Shown here: piece by piece, positions 45,073 through 53,585 of the stretch
Position numbering within the stretch: position 1 is the first letter of the stretch
How the letters are laid out: the number at the start of each line of letters is the position of its first letter
Source of the DNA: Eubacterium sp.
GTDB taxonomy: Bacteria; Bacillota; Clostridia; Lachnospirales; Lachnospiraceae
DNA length: 64,000 nt
Reading direction: 5' to 3'
Assembly: GCA_024684035.1 (NCBI GenBank)
Contig: JAIKXQ010000018.1
Location: forward strand, 26,090-90,089
Notes under the pieces: generated by a model
The model's input: only the letters and a program-made list of their open reading frames with translations
Databases searched by the model: none
Told to the model about the DNA's origin: nothing
Position numbers and translations under genes: made by a program

Positions 45073-45243
45073 TATGGTATAGGAAATTGCTCCGCAATCC
45101 CTATACCATAACGCTCCGCTTAGATGCGCAGCTCGCAGATGGGAAGATCGCTTCGCGATTCTGCTCGCGCGCCAAAGTCCTGCAGCGCTCACCGGGAGGA
45201 GTGAGGGGCTGGGGGAGCCGAAGTCCGCTTGCGGACTTTGTTC
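45073..45243 (+). repeat. Family 2 structured element, full copy
   Basis: The 5' stem here is TATGGTATAGG/CCTATACCATA (45073-45110), whereas the copy at 25481 has GTCTCATAGG/CCTATGAGAC: both arms differ with pairing preserved. The middle and 3' hairpins (AAGTCCGC-TT-GCGGACTT) match. It fills most of the 333-bp gap (45005-45337) between the heptad-repeat gene and the FKBP gene. Confidence 0.87.
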
Positions 45244-45337
45244 TATTTCCCCGATTTTCTGAGAAATTTTAACAAGGATTTCACATTTATGTGATATAGT
45301 ATGGATAGCAAATAGAAAAAGAAAGGTAACTGGGGAA

Positions 45338-45919
45338 ATGAAAAAGGAAAACAAGAAACTCGCACAGCAGATCCGTGCAAAGGAGCGTGAGGCAGCAGCA
45401 CGCAAGGCGAAACTCAAGAAGATCATACCGGCGACGGTCATCGGTGCCGCAGCGGTTGTTCTTGTTGTGGGAATCATCGTCACAGTAGGCAACGGAGGAA
45501 TCGCTTCGGCAGATACAGAGGCAATTCAGACCGTATCTTCCACATCCATCGTCTCCACATCACAGGAGGCGGTTTCCACTTCTTCCGAGCCGAAGTCTGA
45601 TATTGAGACACCTTCTGAGAGAGGTGTCCTTCAGGCAAACAAAGACCTTGTGGTCAAAGAAGGCGATTTGGTAGACATTGATTACGTCGGAAAGATCGAC
45701 GGCGTTGCCTTTGACGGTGGAGATACAAAGGGGGCAGGAGCCCGTCTCAGAATCGGTTCCGGTCAGTACATCGCAGGCTTCGAGGATCAGATCATCGGCC
45801 ATAAACCGGGTGAGACCTTCGACGTGGTAGTTACCTTCCCGGAGGACTACGGCGCAGCAGAGCTTGCCGGCAAAGAGGCTGTATTCACCACAACCCTCAA
45901 CGGTATTTACAAAGAGTGA
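45338..45919 (+). CDS. Membrane-anchored FKBP-type peptidyl-prolyl isomerase
   Basis: The 193-residue protein has a charged N-terminus, one membrane helix (about 28-48), a Ser/Thr-rich spacer and an FKBP domain (about 100-193). The FKBP domain begins [23 protein letters not shown] and carries [25 protein letters not shown], like the trigger-factor PPIase core. It probably folds exported proteins at the membrane surface. The start follows AAGAAAGG. Confidence 0.85.
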   Translation: MKKENKKLAQQIRAKEREAAARKAKLKKIIPATVIGAAAVVLVVGIIVTVGNGGIASADTEAIQTVSSTSIVSTSQEAVSTSSEPKSDIETPSERGVLQANKDLVVKEGDLVDIDYVGKIDGVAFDGGDTKGAGARLRIGSGQYIAGFEDQIIGHKPGETFDVVVTFPEDYGAAELAGKEAVFTTTLNGIYKE

Positions 45920-45957
45920 TGAAGGGAAAAGTTCGCAAGCGGACTTCAACTTTTAAA

Positions 45958-45998
45958 TAGCGGCATCATCTACAACAGTGCAGATGATGCCGCTTTGT
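45958..45998 (+). terminator. Terminator of FKBP gene
   Basis: AGCGGCATCATCT pairs with AGATGATGCCGCT around a 10-nt loop, then TTGTTT. Confidence 0.85.
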
Positions 45999-46309
45999 TT
46001 ATCAATGATTTCGCAGAAAACCCATACCATCTATACGGTAGAGGCGAAGTGGACACGCCTGTAAGAATAAGGATTGCCTGAATTTCAGGTGGAAACTCAA
46101 ATATCAAACTTCTTAAATAAAAGGGCGGATTTAACGCCCCTCTTTAGAAGCTCTGACCTCTAAGGCTTTTGCCGTAGGTCGGAGAGGTTCACGTGAGAGA
46201 TGATAAAAACTACAAATAAGTTGACAGAACTACGGATTTGAAGTAGAAGTATAGTGGAATAATTGAGAAACAACTGGAGTGAGCACCTGAGCAGGAGGAA
46301 TATAGAAAG
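45999..46309. other. Region upstream of pyk
   Basis: 311 bp. It contains a short GGGCG...CGCCC hairpin followed by CTCTTT (about 46121-46145) and a second imperfect inverted repeat (CTCTGACCT/AGGTCGGAGAG, about 46152-46187). A TTGACA at about 46219 may be the -35 of the pyk promoter. No coding sequence seen. Confidence 0.4.
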
Positions 46310-47755
46310 ATGCGTAAGACAAAGATCATCTGCACAATCGGACCGGCAAGTGAATCCGAAGCAGTTCTGAAAAAAATGGTTGCAGCCGGAATGAATGTGG
46401 CCCGTCTGAACTTTTCTCACGGCACACATGAGGAGCAGCTTGCGAAGATCAAAGTGATCAAAAAGGTACGTCAGGAACTGTCCGTTCCGCTGGCAATCAT
46501 GCTGGACACAAAGGGACCGGAGTTCCGTACAGGCGTGTTCAAAAACCATAAAGTGACGCTGAAAGAGGGACAGCAGTTCATCTTTACCGCGGATGACATT
46601 GAAGGTGACGAGAACCGGGTTTCCGTCAACTACAAGAATATGGTGAAAGAACTGAAAAAGGGAGACCGTATCCTTGTGTGCAACGGACTGGTAGTCTGTG
46701 ATGTCACTGATGTAAAAGGAAACGACGTCATTACCAAGGTTATCAGTGGCGGTGAGGTATCCGATCACAAGAGCATGAACTTCCCCGGTAAGGTTCTGAA
46801 GAACGCCTACCTCAGCGAACAGGATAAGTCCGATCTTCTCTTCGGCATTGAGAACGACGTGGATTATGTGGCCGCATCCTTCGTATCCAACAAGAGCGAT
46901 GCCGCGTCTCTTCGTGAATTCCTGAACAAAAACGGAGGGTCCGACATTGATATCATCGCGAAGATCGAAAACCGTTCCGGCGTGGAGAACATCGATGAGA
47001 TCTGCGAGGTTGTAGACGGTATCATGGTAGCCAGAGGAGATCTGGGTGTGGAGATTCCCCAGATGGAGGTTCCCTCTGTGCAGAAAGAGATCGTGGAGAG
47101 ATGCCGCCTGCTCGGCAAGCGTGTAATTATCGCGACAGAGATGCTGGAGTCCATGATTCACAACATCCGTCCCACAAGAGCGGAGATTTCCGATGTAGCC
47201 AATGCGGTCTACGACGGAGCTTCCGCCATCATGCTCTCCGGAGAATCTGCCGCTGGTAAATATCCGGTAGAGGCGGTAAAGACCATGGCTGAGGCCGCTG
47301 AATTTACTGAGAAGCATATCAACTACAAAGGAAGATTCAATAAACAGGATTTCCGAATCAAGAACAACATCGATGCCATTTCCCATTCTACCTGCGCCAT
47401 GGCGATCGATGTAAATGCGAAGTGTATCGCAGTAAGCTCCATGAGCGGACAGACAGCGCGGATGGTCAGCCGCTTCCGCTGTCCGGTACAGATTGTGGGT
47501 ATGACGACATCACCCAAGGTATATCGCAAACTGGCTCTGAGCTGGGGCGTGATTCCGATCCTCTGCGATGAGTTCGATTCGCTGGATGTGATCTTCTACC
47601 ACGCGCTCAGCGAGTCCATCCGAGTACTTGATCTCCATGTTGGGGACAACGTCGTTCTCACCGGTGGAAGCATCGGCAAGCGCGGAAGTACAAACATGAT
47701 CAAGGTCGAGACGATCCACAGAATGCCTGGAGAGAGCGTCAGCTGCGAGCGATAA
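46310..47755 (+). CDS. pyk: Pyruvate kinase
   Basis: The last ATP-generating step of glycolysis. The 481-residue protein has IICTIGPAS at the start, NVARLNFSHGTHEEH-type region (NVARLNFSHGTHEEQ), VAASFVSNKSDA, IIAKIENRSGVENIDEI (catalytic Lys about 222), and MVARGDLGVEIPQMEVP. The C-terminal regulatory domain lacks the extra PEP-utiliser domain seen in some Firmicutes. RBS GAGCAGGAGGAAT. Terminator and a family 2 copy follow. Confidence 0.95.
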   Translation: MRKTKIICTIGPASESEAVLKKMVAAGMNVARLNFSHGTHEEQLAKIKVIKKVRQELSVPLAIMLDTKGPEFRTGVFKNHKVTLKEGQQFIFTADDIEGDENRVSVNYKNMVKELKKGDRILVCNGLVVCDVTDVKGNDVITKVISGGEVSDHKSMNFPGKVLKNAYLSEQDKSDLLFGIENDVDYVAASFVSNKSDAASLREFLNKNGGSDIDIIAKIENRSGVENIDEICEVVDGIMVARGDLGVEIPQMEVPSVQKEIVERCRLLGKRVIIATEMLESMIHNIRPTRAEISDVANAVYDGASAIMLSGESAAGKYPVEAVKTMAEAAEFTEKHINYKGRFNKQDFRIKNNIDAISHSTCAMAIDVNAKCIAVSSMSGQTARMVSRFRCPVQIVGMTTSPKVYRKLALSWGVIPILCDEFDSLDVIFYHALSESIRVLDLHVGDNVVLTGGSIGKRGSTNMIKVETIHRMPGESVSCER

Positions 47756-47783
47756 AAAATAGAATAAGCGTAAAAATTTGCGA

Positions 47784-47817
47784 AAGCGGCGGGCTTTGTC
47801 CTGCCGCTTTTTTTTTA
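47784..47817 (+). terminator. Terminator of pyk
   Basis: AAGCGGC..GGGC pairs with GTCC..GCCGCTT, then nine T's. Confidence 0.88.
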
Positions 47818-47986
47818 TCTCATAGGAAATTCCTCCGAATTTCCCATGAGACAAAACGCTCCGCGGGATGCGCAGCTCGCAGATGGGAAGATCGCTTCGC
47901 GATTCTGCTCGCGCGCCTTTCGTCCGCTGCGCTCCCCTCAGGAATGAGGGGCTGGGGGAGTCGAGGTCTGCTTGCGGACTTTGTTC
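47818..47986 (+). repeat. Family 2 structured element, full copy
   Basis: The 5' stem is TCTCAT-A-GGAAATTC/GAATTTCC-C-ATGAGA, with an inner pairing different from the other copies yet still complementary. It begins right after the T run of the pyk terminator. The rest (CCCCTCAGGAATGAGGGG hairpin and a partly mismatched 3' hairpin) matches the other copies. The remaining 178 bp to the next gene is AT-rich and includes ACAGTCA-GGGG-TGACTGT (48125-48142) just before the GH43 gene. Confidence 0.85.
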
Positions 47987-48164
47987 TTATGATTGGTTTA
48001 TCGTAAAAATAGAAAAGACAGAAAATAGCACGTGAAAAAAGATAAAAACGAATGAATTTGATATAAATGGAACAATTTTTGATTAGTCTGAATATTCTGA
48101 TATTGGTACAATTATATTACTATGACACAGTCAGGGGTGACTGTCACAAGGGAGGTTTTTACCT

Positions 48165-50345
48165 ATGATCAAGAGAAGGAAACTGGCGGCAATGGCTATG
48201 ACGCTGTTGCTTACGGCGGTGACGGGACTCACCGGCATTGCTGCGGGCACGGAAACTGTCAGCGCCGCGAGCAAAAGTAATGGCTGTTATGTGAAGGGGG
48301 ACAATGAGAACAATCCGGTGGGCACACAGAGGTACAGTGCGGATCCGGGTGTCATGGTCTACAACGACACGGTTTATATGTACTCCACCAATGACATCTA
48401 TGAGTACAAAAACGGAAGAATCGGAGAGAACACCTACGGTATCATCAAACAGATTAACTGCTTCTCCTCAAAGGATCTTGTGAACTGGACGGATCACGGC
48501 GCTATCAATGTGGCGGGAAACAGCGGAGCAGCGAAATGGGCAGCCTGTTCCTGGGCGCCCTGTGCGGCACACAAGAAGATTAACGGCAAGGAGAAGTTTT
48601 TCCTCTATTTCGCCAACAGCGGCGGAGGAATCGGCGTACTGACTTCGGATTCTCCTACCGGTCCCTGGAAAGATCCGCTGGGACGGGCGCTGATCAACTG
48701 GAGCACGCCGGGCTGTTCCGGCATCGTCTGGATGTTTGATCCGGCAGTTATGGTGGACGACGACGGCACCGGTTACCTGGTATTCGGAGGCGGTGTTCCG
48801 CAGGGAAATCCGTCGATGCCGGGAACATCCCGCGTGGTGAAACTCGGCGCGGACATGATCAGTCTGGCAAATACACCTACGAAGATCAATGCTCCCTACC
48901 TCTTTGAGGATTCGGGGATTAACAAGATCGGTGGAAAATATGTTTATTCCTACTGCTCTAACTGGAACTGCAGCAACGGTTACAACAACGCTTCCATCGA
49001 GTACATGACGGCTACCAATCCGATGGGACCGTACACCTATCAGGGTGAGGTTATGAAGAACCCCGGTGTATTCTTTGAGGCATCCACCGGAAACAACCAC
49101 CACTCCATCTTCGAGTTCAAGGGTAAATACTATCTGGCTTATCACTCCAGATCTGTGGAGCACATGGTTCTCGGACAGAGTCTTGGCTACCGTACCGCGC
49201 AGGTGGATCAGCTGAGTGTATCCGGTTCTCACATCGACAATCTGAGACCGTCGATGACAGGACCGTCCCAGCTGTCCTATCTGAATCCTTACGAGACGGT
49301 ACAGGCAGAAACACTGTTCAATCAGGTGGGCATCCAGATCGCAGGTGAGGGAAATACCTACGTGACGGATATTCAGAACGGCGACTGGACAAAGGTCAAG
49401 GGAGCCAACTTCAACAAGGGACTCAGTGAGATGACGGTTCGTGTTCGAAGCAACGGCAACGGCTCCATTACGGTAAGAGACGGAAGTCCCGGCGGAACGG
49501 TTCTGGGAACGATCAGTTTCGGTTCCACCGGCGGCTCCTTCAAGGATTTCAAAGGTACAATGAAATCGATATCCGGCGTAAAAAATATCTGTTTCGTCTT
49601 CAGCGGAAGCTTCGACTTCGATTCCTGGACGGCAGGAAGCGGAGGAATCAGTGTGGATCCCACCACGGCTCCGGAACCAACAAAGGCTCCTGAGGTTCTG
49701 GACAAGGTGCCGGGAGAAACAGCGAAACTCGCGGACGGCTGGTATTACATCAAGAACGTCAACGCTCAGAAATATCTGACTGTAGCAGGAAATACAGGAA
49801 AAAATGCCGCAAACCTGGAGATCTCCAAGGGAACCGGCGTCGACGGACAGAAGTGGTATCTGGAGAACAACAAGGACGGCTACATCACCCTGAAGACAAA
49901 GCTTGGCAATTTCAACGCGGACATCGCCTACGGAAAAGATGAGGACGGAGCCAATGTTCAGATTTATGAGAATTACGGCGGCGAGGCACAGCAGCTTCTT
50001 CTGAAGAAGACATCTACTGCAAACACCTACATCATCGCCACAAGGTGCAGCCAGGTGACAAGAGTTTATGACGCTGAGGGTGCGGACAAAACAGACGGAA
50101 CCAATGTCCTTCAGTGGAGATACAACGGAAGAGCAAATCAGCAGTGGGTATTCGAGGCCATTGACAAGCCTACGGCAACTCCGACCTTGAAACCTACGGC
50201 AACAGCCACACCAAAACCTACGGCAACGCCGAAGCCTACGGCGACAGCCACGCCGAAACCAACGGCGACGCCAACAAAGAAGCCGCACAGACCGGTGAAG
50301 TACAGCGCACTGGAATTAGATGGAACCTGCAGTTTGTTCCGCTAA
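48165..50345 (+). CDS. Secreted GH43 arabinoxylan arabinofuranosidase with CBM6 and beta-trefoil; C-terminal cellulose-binding module missing
   Basis: The 726-residue protein has a signal peptide (to about 36), a GH43 domain (about 40-365) with RYSADPGVMVY (catalytic base Asp) and FDPAVMVDDDGTGYLVFGGGVP, close to arabinoxylan-specific GH43 proteins of the XynD type, then a CBM6 (about 375-495), a ricin-type beta-trefoil (about 525-665) with repeated QxW-like motifs and a Pro/Thr linker. It stops after 27 further residues (KKPHRPVKYSALELDG...), without the CBM2-like module of the three neighbouring enzymes. Family 1 copy 4 begins 114 bp after the stop. It would remove arabinose from xylan. RBS CAAGGGAGG. 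Confidence 0.87.
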   Translation: MIKRRKLAAMAMTLLLTAVTGLTGIAAGTETVSAASKSNGCYVKGDNENNPVGTQRYSADPGVMVYNDTVYMYSTNDIYEYKNGRIGENTYGIIKQINCFSSKDLVNWTDHGAINVAGNSGAAKWAACSWAPCAAHKKINGKEKFFLYFANSGGGIGVLTSDSPTGPWKDPLGRALINWSTPGCSGIVWMFDPAVMVDDDGTGYLVFGGGVPQGNPSMPGTSRVVKLGADMISLANTPTKINAPYLFEDSGINKIGGKYVYSYCSNWNCSNGYNNASIEYMTATNPMGPYTYQGEVMKNPGVFFEASTGNNHHSIFEFKGKYYLAYHSRSVEHMVLGQSLGYRTAQVDQLSVSGSHIDNLRPSMTGPSQLSYLNPYETVQAETLFNQVGIQIAGEGNTYVTDIQNGDWTKVKGANFNKGLSEMTVRVRSNGNGSITVRDGSPGGTVLGTISFGSTGGSFKDFKGTMKSISGVKNICFVFSGSFDFDSWTAGSGGISVDPTTAPEPTKAPEVLDKVPGETAKLADGWYYIKNVNAQKYLTVAGNTGKNAANLEISKGTGVDGQKWYLENNKDGYITLKTKLGNFNADIAYGKDEDGANVQIYENYGGEAQQLLLKKTSTANTYIIATRCSQVTRVYDAEGADKTDGTNVLQWRYNGRANQQWVFEAIDKPTATPTLKPTATATPKPTATPKPTATATPKPTATPTKKPHRPVKYSALELDGTCSLFR

Positions 50346-51151
50346 TAGAAATACCTTCGGAGACCCGATAAAACAAAGGCTAGTCTGAAAGGTACAACTT
50401 GCGAAGAAGTCAGAGACATCTGAATGAAGCCATTATGGATGGAAGTAGAAGTGTAACCCGCGGAGGGGGACAGAGTCATGTAAAGCGAACACTTGGAAGC
50501 GGAGGTGCTGAACGTCCGGTGGACGTTCGTTTAGCACCGACCGGAGCGGAGCGTAGACCGAAGCGCGAGCATAGCGCAGATGCTGGAGGCATGAGAGCAC
50601 AACGTGCTCGATTTTGCCGGAAGCAGATGCAAATAGGCGGCGGAGCGCTGAGGGCGAGAGCGACGTGTTCGCGTGTATGCTCTGCCCCCTCCGCGTTCCT
50701 GAAAAAAGGTGGCAATACGGGCGCTGTCTGAAAGTATCAAATCGATGTTGCTACAGCGCACAAAAAACGCCCCAATAATTCGTTTAAATTCCCGAAAACC
50801 GCATTTTTGTCACGTACATGTCCAAAAACGTTTGGAAATGCCTAGAAAAGGTCATAAAAAATGTATCATATTCATTAATGACCCAAATGCCGAAAAACCC
50901 GATGATAAAGGCTGTCTGGGCCAGGCGGCAGTTCAGAAATGTGATATTTTTGCTACGCTCAGATATACGAATGGACAAAGAATATAATTAAAAAACCATG
51001 CCAAAAACCCTTTATTTACGCGGATTTACGAAAAGTCACACAGCAATATTTGGGAAGTGACCAATCTTGAAGTTTGTTAAAATGAAGTAAATCAGGATGC
51101 CGTACGGCGGGCGACGGCGGAATGACAAACGAAGGAAATGGGGGATAAACA
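50346..51151. other. Long non-coding region before the GH10 gene
   Basis: 806 bp. It holds family 1 copy 4 (50459-50695). After it, 50700-51100 is AT-rich with inverted repeats CCAAAAACGTTTGG (about 50821-50834) and GGTCAT...ATGACC (about 50850-50883), and a likely promoter region upstream of GH10 (TTAAAATG near 51078). Short open frames here look spurious. Confidence 0.5.
50459..50695 (+). repeat. Family 1 structured dispersed element, copy 4
   Basis: The outer arms CGCGGAGGGGGACAGAG (left) and CTCTGCCCCCTCCGCG (right) are complementary and unlike those of copy 3. Next to the GCGAACACTTGG segment there is an inserted hairpin, GGTGCTGAACGTCC-GGT-GGACGTTCGTTTAGCACC (about 50503-50538). The core from 50573 is almost identical to the other copies. 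Confidence 0.87.
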
Positions 51152-53233
51152 ATGAAAAAAGCATTACGCAACAGTATGAACAAGCTGATTGCCCTCATCG
51201 CGATGATCTGTACAGCAGTGTGCATGATCGGACCGGTACAGGCAAGTGCAGCAACCAACACGCTGATGGATACGTACGGCAGAACATTCGGTTACTCCGG
51301 AACCTGCATCAACCTCTATCAGCTCAGAAACGCAAGTCAGTTAAACATTCTGAAACAGCATTTCAACAGTATTACACTTGAGAACGAGATGAAACCCGAC
51401 GCTCTTCTCGGCAGCTCTGCGAGAACAATCTCCGTGAGCCAGGCTAAGAACCAGGGATACTACATCCCGTCCAACTACCGCGAGAGCGTTGTTCCGCAGA
51501 TCAACTTCAACACAGTAGATGAAGTTATGAAGATCTGCTACCAGAACGGCCTGAAGATGAGAGCTCATACACTTGTATGGCATTCTCAGACACCGTCCTG
51601 GTTCTTCCGCAACAACTATCAGGGATACTCCGGATTCGTAAATGCATCTACCATGGATGCCCGTCTTGAGATGTACGTTAAGACAGTTATGAACCACGTA
51701 TACAACAGCCGGTACGGAAGTGTTGTTTATGCATGGGACGTTGTAAACGAGTACATCCACGCAACAAATTCCGGATGGGAGTCCGTTTACGGAAAACAGG
51801 GCAACTACCCGACATTCGCTAAGAAAGCATTCCAGTTCGCAAAAGACACACTGAAATACTTCGGACTTTCCAACTCTGTACAGCTCTACTGGAATGACTA
51901 CAACACCTACATGGATGCTGACAAAGAGATCGCCATTGTAAAATGGATCAACGCTGAGGGAACCATCTGTGACGGTATCGGAATGCAGTCCCACCTCGGA
52001 ACAGGATTCCCGAGCCCGGACTACTACGCAACAGCACTGAACAAATTCCTGAATGCAGGTCTGAAGGTTCAGATCACAGAGCTTGATATCACAAACAAGG
52101 GCGACTCTGATATGGCAAGCTACGCATATCAGCTCTTCAAGAGAATCAACGCTGCTCAGAAGAAGACCGGAAGAATCATGGGAATCACATGGTGGGGTCT
52201 CTCTGATCAGACAACATGGATCAGCAACTCCAAGCCGCTTCTTTTCTCTTCACCTGGCGTGAAGAAAGCTGCTTTTGATCAGGTACAGAAAGCTTACACT
52301 GAGTCATTCGGCAACAACCCGCAGCCGACAAAAGCTCCGACAAAGGCACCGACAAAAGCACCGACAGCAGCACCGACACAGACACCGTCTACACAGACAC
52401 CTGGAAGCACAGCAAACCTTTCCAATGGATGGTACTACATCAAGAACGTAAATGCACAGAAGTACCTTCAGGTTGCAGGCAACACAGGCAAGAACGTTCA
52501 GAACGTTGAAATCGGTACAGGAAGCGGAAAAGACGGACAGAAATGGTACCTTGAGAACCGTGGAAACGGCTATGTAACTCTGAAATCTGCTCTCGGCAGC
52601 TTCAACTGCGATATCGCAAACGGCGTAAACGAGAACGAGGCAAACATTCAGATCTACAGCGCTCACAACGGTGACGCACAGCAGTTCATGCTGAAGACAA
52701 CAGGCATCAACAACACATACACCATCGCAACACGCTGCAGTAACCTCACAAAGGTATTCGACGTATACGGACGTCGCACAACAGACGGAACAAACGTTAT
52801 GCAGTGGCAGTACACAGGTGCAGCTAACCAGCAGTGGGTATTCGAGCCGGTTAACGGACAGCAGGCACAGCCGACACAGGCTCCTACAAAGGCACCGACA
52901 AAGGCTCCTACAAAAGCTCCGACAGCAGCACCGCAGCCGTCAGCAAAGGGAATGGCACTTGACTATTCCATCAACAGCTGGGGATCTGGTTACCAGGTAA
53001 GCATGAAGGTAACAAACAAGACAGGCGCAGCAGTGAACACATGGACACTGAAGCTTGACAAGAGCACAGTAAATATTACATCCAGCTGGAATGTTAACGT
53101 AAAAGAGAGCGGAAACTACTATGTGATCACACCTGTTTCATGGAACGCTAACCTTGGAAACGGCGCAAGCACAGAGTTCGGTATCTGCGGTTCCGGCAAC
53201 ATCGGCAATACGATCGGATACAGCTTCGGCTGA
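51152..53233 (+). CDS. Secreted GH10 endo-1,4-beta-xylanase with beta-trefoil and CBM2-like module
   Basis: The 693-residue protein has a signal peptide (about 1-34), a GH10 barrel (about 40-385) with the acid/base Glu in WDVVNEY (about 195-201) and the nucleophile in ITELDI (about 308-313), a P/T/K/A linker (390-422), a ricin-type beta-trefoil (about 425-568; GQKWYLE, NQQWVFE), a second linker and a CBM2-like module (about 603-693; WGSGYQVSMKV, NTWTLKL, FGICGSG). It cleaves xylan main chains outside the cell. Its codons are strikingly biased to ACA, GCA and AAG relative to neighbours. RBS GGGGGAT. Confidence 0.94.
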   Translation: MKKALRNSMNKLIALIAMICTAVCMIGPVQASAATNTLMDTYGRTFGYSGTCINLYQLRNASQLNILKQHFNSITLENEMKPDALLGSSARTISVSQAKNQGYYIPSNYRESVVPQINFNTVDEVMKICYQNGLKMRAHTLVWHSQTPSWFFRNNYQGYSGFVNASTMDARLEMYVKTVMNHVYNSRYGSVVYAWDVVNEYIHATNSGWESVYGKQGNYPTFAKKAFQFAKDTLKYFGLSNSVQLYWNDYNTYMDADKEIAIVKWINAEGTICDGIGMQSHLGTGFPSPDYYATALNKFLNAGLKVQITELDITNKGDSDMASYAYQLFKRINAAQKKTGRIMGITWWGLSDQTTWISNSKPLLFSSPGVKKAAFDQVQKAYTESFGNNPQPTKAPTKAPTKAPTAAPTQTPSTQTPGSTANLSNGWYYIKNVNAQKYLQVAGNTGKNVQNVEIGTGSGKDGQKWYLENRGNGYVTLKSALGSFNCDIANGVNENEANIQIYSAHNGDAQQFMLKTTGINNTYTIATRCSNLTKVFDVYGRRTTDGTNVMQWQYTGAANQQWVFEPVNGQQAQPTQAPTKAPTKAPTKAPTAAPQPSAKGMALDYSINSWGSGYQVSMKVTNKTGAAVNTWTLKLDKSTVNITSSWNVNVKESGNYYVITPVSWNANLGNGASTEFGICGSGNIGNTIGYSFG

Positions 53234-53585
53234 TTTCGATACTTTCCTCAATCCGGTATGACAGATCTGTCCGGAGATTGACAGACAGCGTACCTGTGAC
53301 GTGAAGCGGCTGCGCCCTCCATCTGCAGAAGAGCAGCGGTCTCCTGAAGAAAAAAGTGATATTCACCGCTGTTCCTCTCTGTCAGCTGCTTCACTCACGA
53401 AAAAACTTTCACAGCAGCGCGAAATTCCATAATGAAAATATTGTTTCGCCAGTTCCTGTCCTTATGGGATCGGAGACGGGCATGGAGAGTTTTACAAAAA
53501 AACGGGAACGTCGACTGGCGTTCTCGTTTTTGGAATGAAAGGAAATTGTACCGCATTTTTATACGAGAAAGGTTTAATACAGAAA
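53234..53585. other. Gap between GH10 and GH9 genes
   Basis: 352 bp. A terminator (below) sits near its end. The remainder has no recognised gene; a predicted promoter for GH9 is not clear. Confidence 0.4.
53495..53531 (+). terminator. Hairpin before the GH9 gene
   Basis: AAAACG-G-GAACG pairs with CGTTC-T-CGTTTT around TCGACTGG, then TTTTT. It may terminate upstream transcription or attenuate GH9. Confidence 0.7.

Noticed and set aside
50709..50987. 92-residue open frame after family 1 copy 4
   Set aside because: No ribosome-binding site, no recognised domain, and it lies in AT-rich intergenic sequence.
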